DNA from: SXXH01 sp041165735
GTDB lineage: Bacteria > Planctomycetota > UBA1135 > GCA-002686595
Assembly: GCA_046341775.1 (NCBI GenBank)
Contig: JBKDQQ010000092.1
Span: 1 to 13,172 of the forward strand
Reading direction: 5' to 3'
Length of the DNA stretch: 13,172 nt
In this document: piece after piece, positions 12,233 through 13,172 of the stretch
How the letters are laid out: each line of letters starts with the position of its first letter
How positions within the stretch are numbered: the first letter of the stretch is position 1
Translations under genes and position numbers: made by a program
The notes under the pieces: model-generated
What the model saw: only the letters and a program-made list of their open reading frames with translations
What the model was told of the DNA's origin: nothing
Databases searched by the model: none

Positions 12233-13172
12233 AGCCGCCGCGCGTGTGCATCTCGAGGTGCGGGTTGTCCCGCAGGACCTCGCGCGCGGCGAGCGTGCCG
12301 CGCGACGCCGCGTCGAAGCGCGCCTGCGCGCCGCGGTCCTCGCGCGCGCTCCAGCCGCGCCGGATGGCCGCGGCCAACGCGGCGCGCGCGTCGTCGGCGC
12401 GCACCAGCTCGCGCAGGTTCGTCCCGCTCGTCGCGTACAGGCAGTGGAACCACAGGCCGTCGGCGGTGACCCGGCTGCGGTCGCAGGTTCCGCAGAACGG
12501 CTGCGTCGTCGAAGCGACGAGGCCGAACACGGTCCCGTCGGCCAGCAGGAAGCGTCGCGCCGGCGCGCGCGAGTCGAGGTCGACGCGCTGCGCGGGACCA
12601 TGGGCGGCTTGGATGGTCGCCAGCACCTCGGCGGCGGGCACGACCTTGTCGAGCGACCACTGCGTGGCGCCACCCACGTCCATGTACTCGATGTAGCGGA
12701 TCTCGGCCTCGACCGAGCGCGCGTGCTCGAACAAGGCGAGGATCTCGGCATCGTTGACGCCGCGCAGGAGCACCGTGTCGATCTTCGTCCCGCGCATGCC
12801 CGCCTCGCGGGCCGCCTCGAGGGAAGCCCGCACCTTGTCCAGTCCCTCGCGGCGCGACAAGGCGAGGAAGCGCGCCGGATCCAGCGTGTCTAGGCTGATG
12901 GTCACGCGATCGAGGCCCGCGTCGCGCAACTCGTGCGCCAACGGCGCGTACAAGAGGCCGTTGGTCGTCATCGACAACTCGCGCAGTCCGCGCACTCCGC
13001 GCAGCATGCCCACCAGTCGCACGATGTCCTTGCGCAGCAGCGGCTCGCCGCCCGTCAGGCGCACGTCCTCCACGCCGCAGTCGACGAAGGCTTGCACGAG
13101 CACGACGAGCTCCTCGAAGCGCAGGATGTCGGCGCGCGGCAGCCAGCGGTACTCCTCCTCCGGCATGCAGTA
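12231..13172 (-). CDS. moaA: MoaA, GTP 3',8-cyclase (partial, N-terminus outside window)
   Basis: This radical SAM enzyme starts molybdenum cofactor synthesis by converting GTP to 3',8-cyclo-7,8-dihydro-GTP, which MoaC turns into cyclic pyranopterin phosphate. The window cuts the gene: the visible frame begins Y-C-M-P-E-E, the end of the CxxxCxxC cluster motif, so only about the first 25-30 residues are missing. The methionine of CMPEE is not the start. Visible are VRLTGGEPLLRKDI, TTNGLLYA, VTISLDTLDPARF, the C-terminal 4Fe-4S set CGTCDRSRVTADGLWFHC (C-X2-C-X13-C) and the terminal Gly-Gly (HTRGG) needed for activity in known MoaA. About 313 residues are present, consistent with a full protein of about 340. 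It is the upstream gene of a two-gene operon with the flavoprotein. No other moa, mog or moe gene is visible. Confidence 0.95.
   Translation of the reverse strand, partial: YCMPEEEYRWLPRADILRFEELVVLVQAFVDCGVEDVRLTGGEPLLRKDIVRLVGMLRGVRGLRELSMTTNGLLYAPLAHELRDAGLDRVTISLDTLDPARFLALSRREGLDKVRASLEAAREAGMRGTKIDTVLLRGVNDAEILALFEHARSVEAEIRYIEYMDVGGATQWSLDKVVPAAEVLATIQAAHGPAQRVDLDSRAPARRFLLADGTVFGLVASTTQPFCGTCDRSRVTADGLWFHCLYATSGTNLRELVRADDARAALAAAIRRGWSAREDRGAQARFDAASRGTLAAREVLRDNPHLEMHTRGG

Noticed and set aside
1..13172. tRNA, rRNA, CRISPR array, insertion sequence, integrase or defence genes
   Set aside because: I saw no cloverleaf-like conserved T-loop, no regularly spaced repeats, no transposase or integrase motif and no terminal inverted repeats with target duplication. 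By-eye search is limited; tRNAscan-SE and ISfinder searches would settle it.

Overview
The window is GC-rich DNA (roughly 70% by eye) with eight protein-coding genes and no RNA gene, CRISPR array or transposon that I can recognise. The best clue to the host is the 1500-residue exported protein at 3120-7622. It joins a ThuA domain, a PVC-type dehydrogenase beta-propeller, HEAT repeats and a C-terminal CxxCH haem site. The propeller and haem families are found mostly in Planctomycetota and Verrucomicrobiota. Together with the high GC and a secreted family 2 glycoside hydrolase, this suggests a high-GC Planctomycetota or a relative. That is inference, not a phylogenetic result.

Layout. Positions 1-99 are G/C homopolymer-like sequence at the window edge. 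An Rrf2-family regulator with an IscR-like Cys/His set (100-633, minus) is followed by a 734-bp gap. The gap holds an AT-richer patch with two dyads and a C-rich tract able to form a quadruplex on the minus strand. Next come a small two-CBS-domain protein (1368-1787, plus) with a likely intrinsic terminator, and a complete CheB methylesterase (1874-2959, minus) with no other chemotaxis gene beside it. Divergent from cheB is the ThuA/dehydrogenase/HEAT/cytochrome protein (3120-7622, plus). It converges on a ferritin-like plus VIT1/CCC1 metal transporter (7662-8690, minus). That gene diverges across 72 bp from a GH2 lipoprotein (8763-10964, plus). A perfect hairpin then separates the GH2 gene from a two-gene minus-strand operon: moaA (12231 to the window edge, N-terminus cut off) and a geranylgeranyl-reductase-type flavoprotein (11052-12218) starting 12 nt after the moaA stop.

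How the genes relate. Neighbours mostly alternate strand, so most genes are probably transcribed alone; moaA and the flavoprotein are the only clear operon. Two exported proteins form a carbohydrate theme: the GH2 lipoprotein would cleave glycosides outside or in the periplasm, and the dehydrogenase/cytochrome fusion would oxidise a sugar-like substrate and pass electrons to its own haem. Both carry a similar C-terminal beta-sandwich module, and both have a -10-like hexamer exactly 7 nt before the ATG and no Shine-Dalgarno, as expected for leaderless transcripts. The Rrf2 regulator, metal transporter and MoaA relate loosely to iron, Fe-S and redox metabolism, but nothing here shows they act together. 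I found no clearly new defence or mobile system; the most distinctive object is the large fusion protein.
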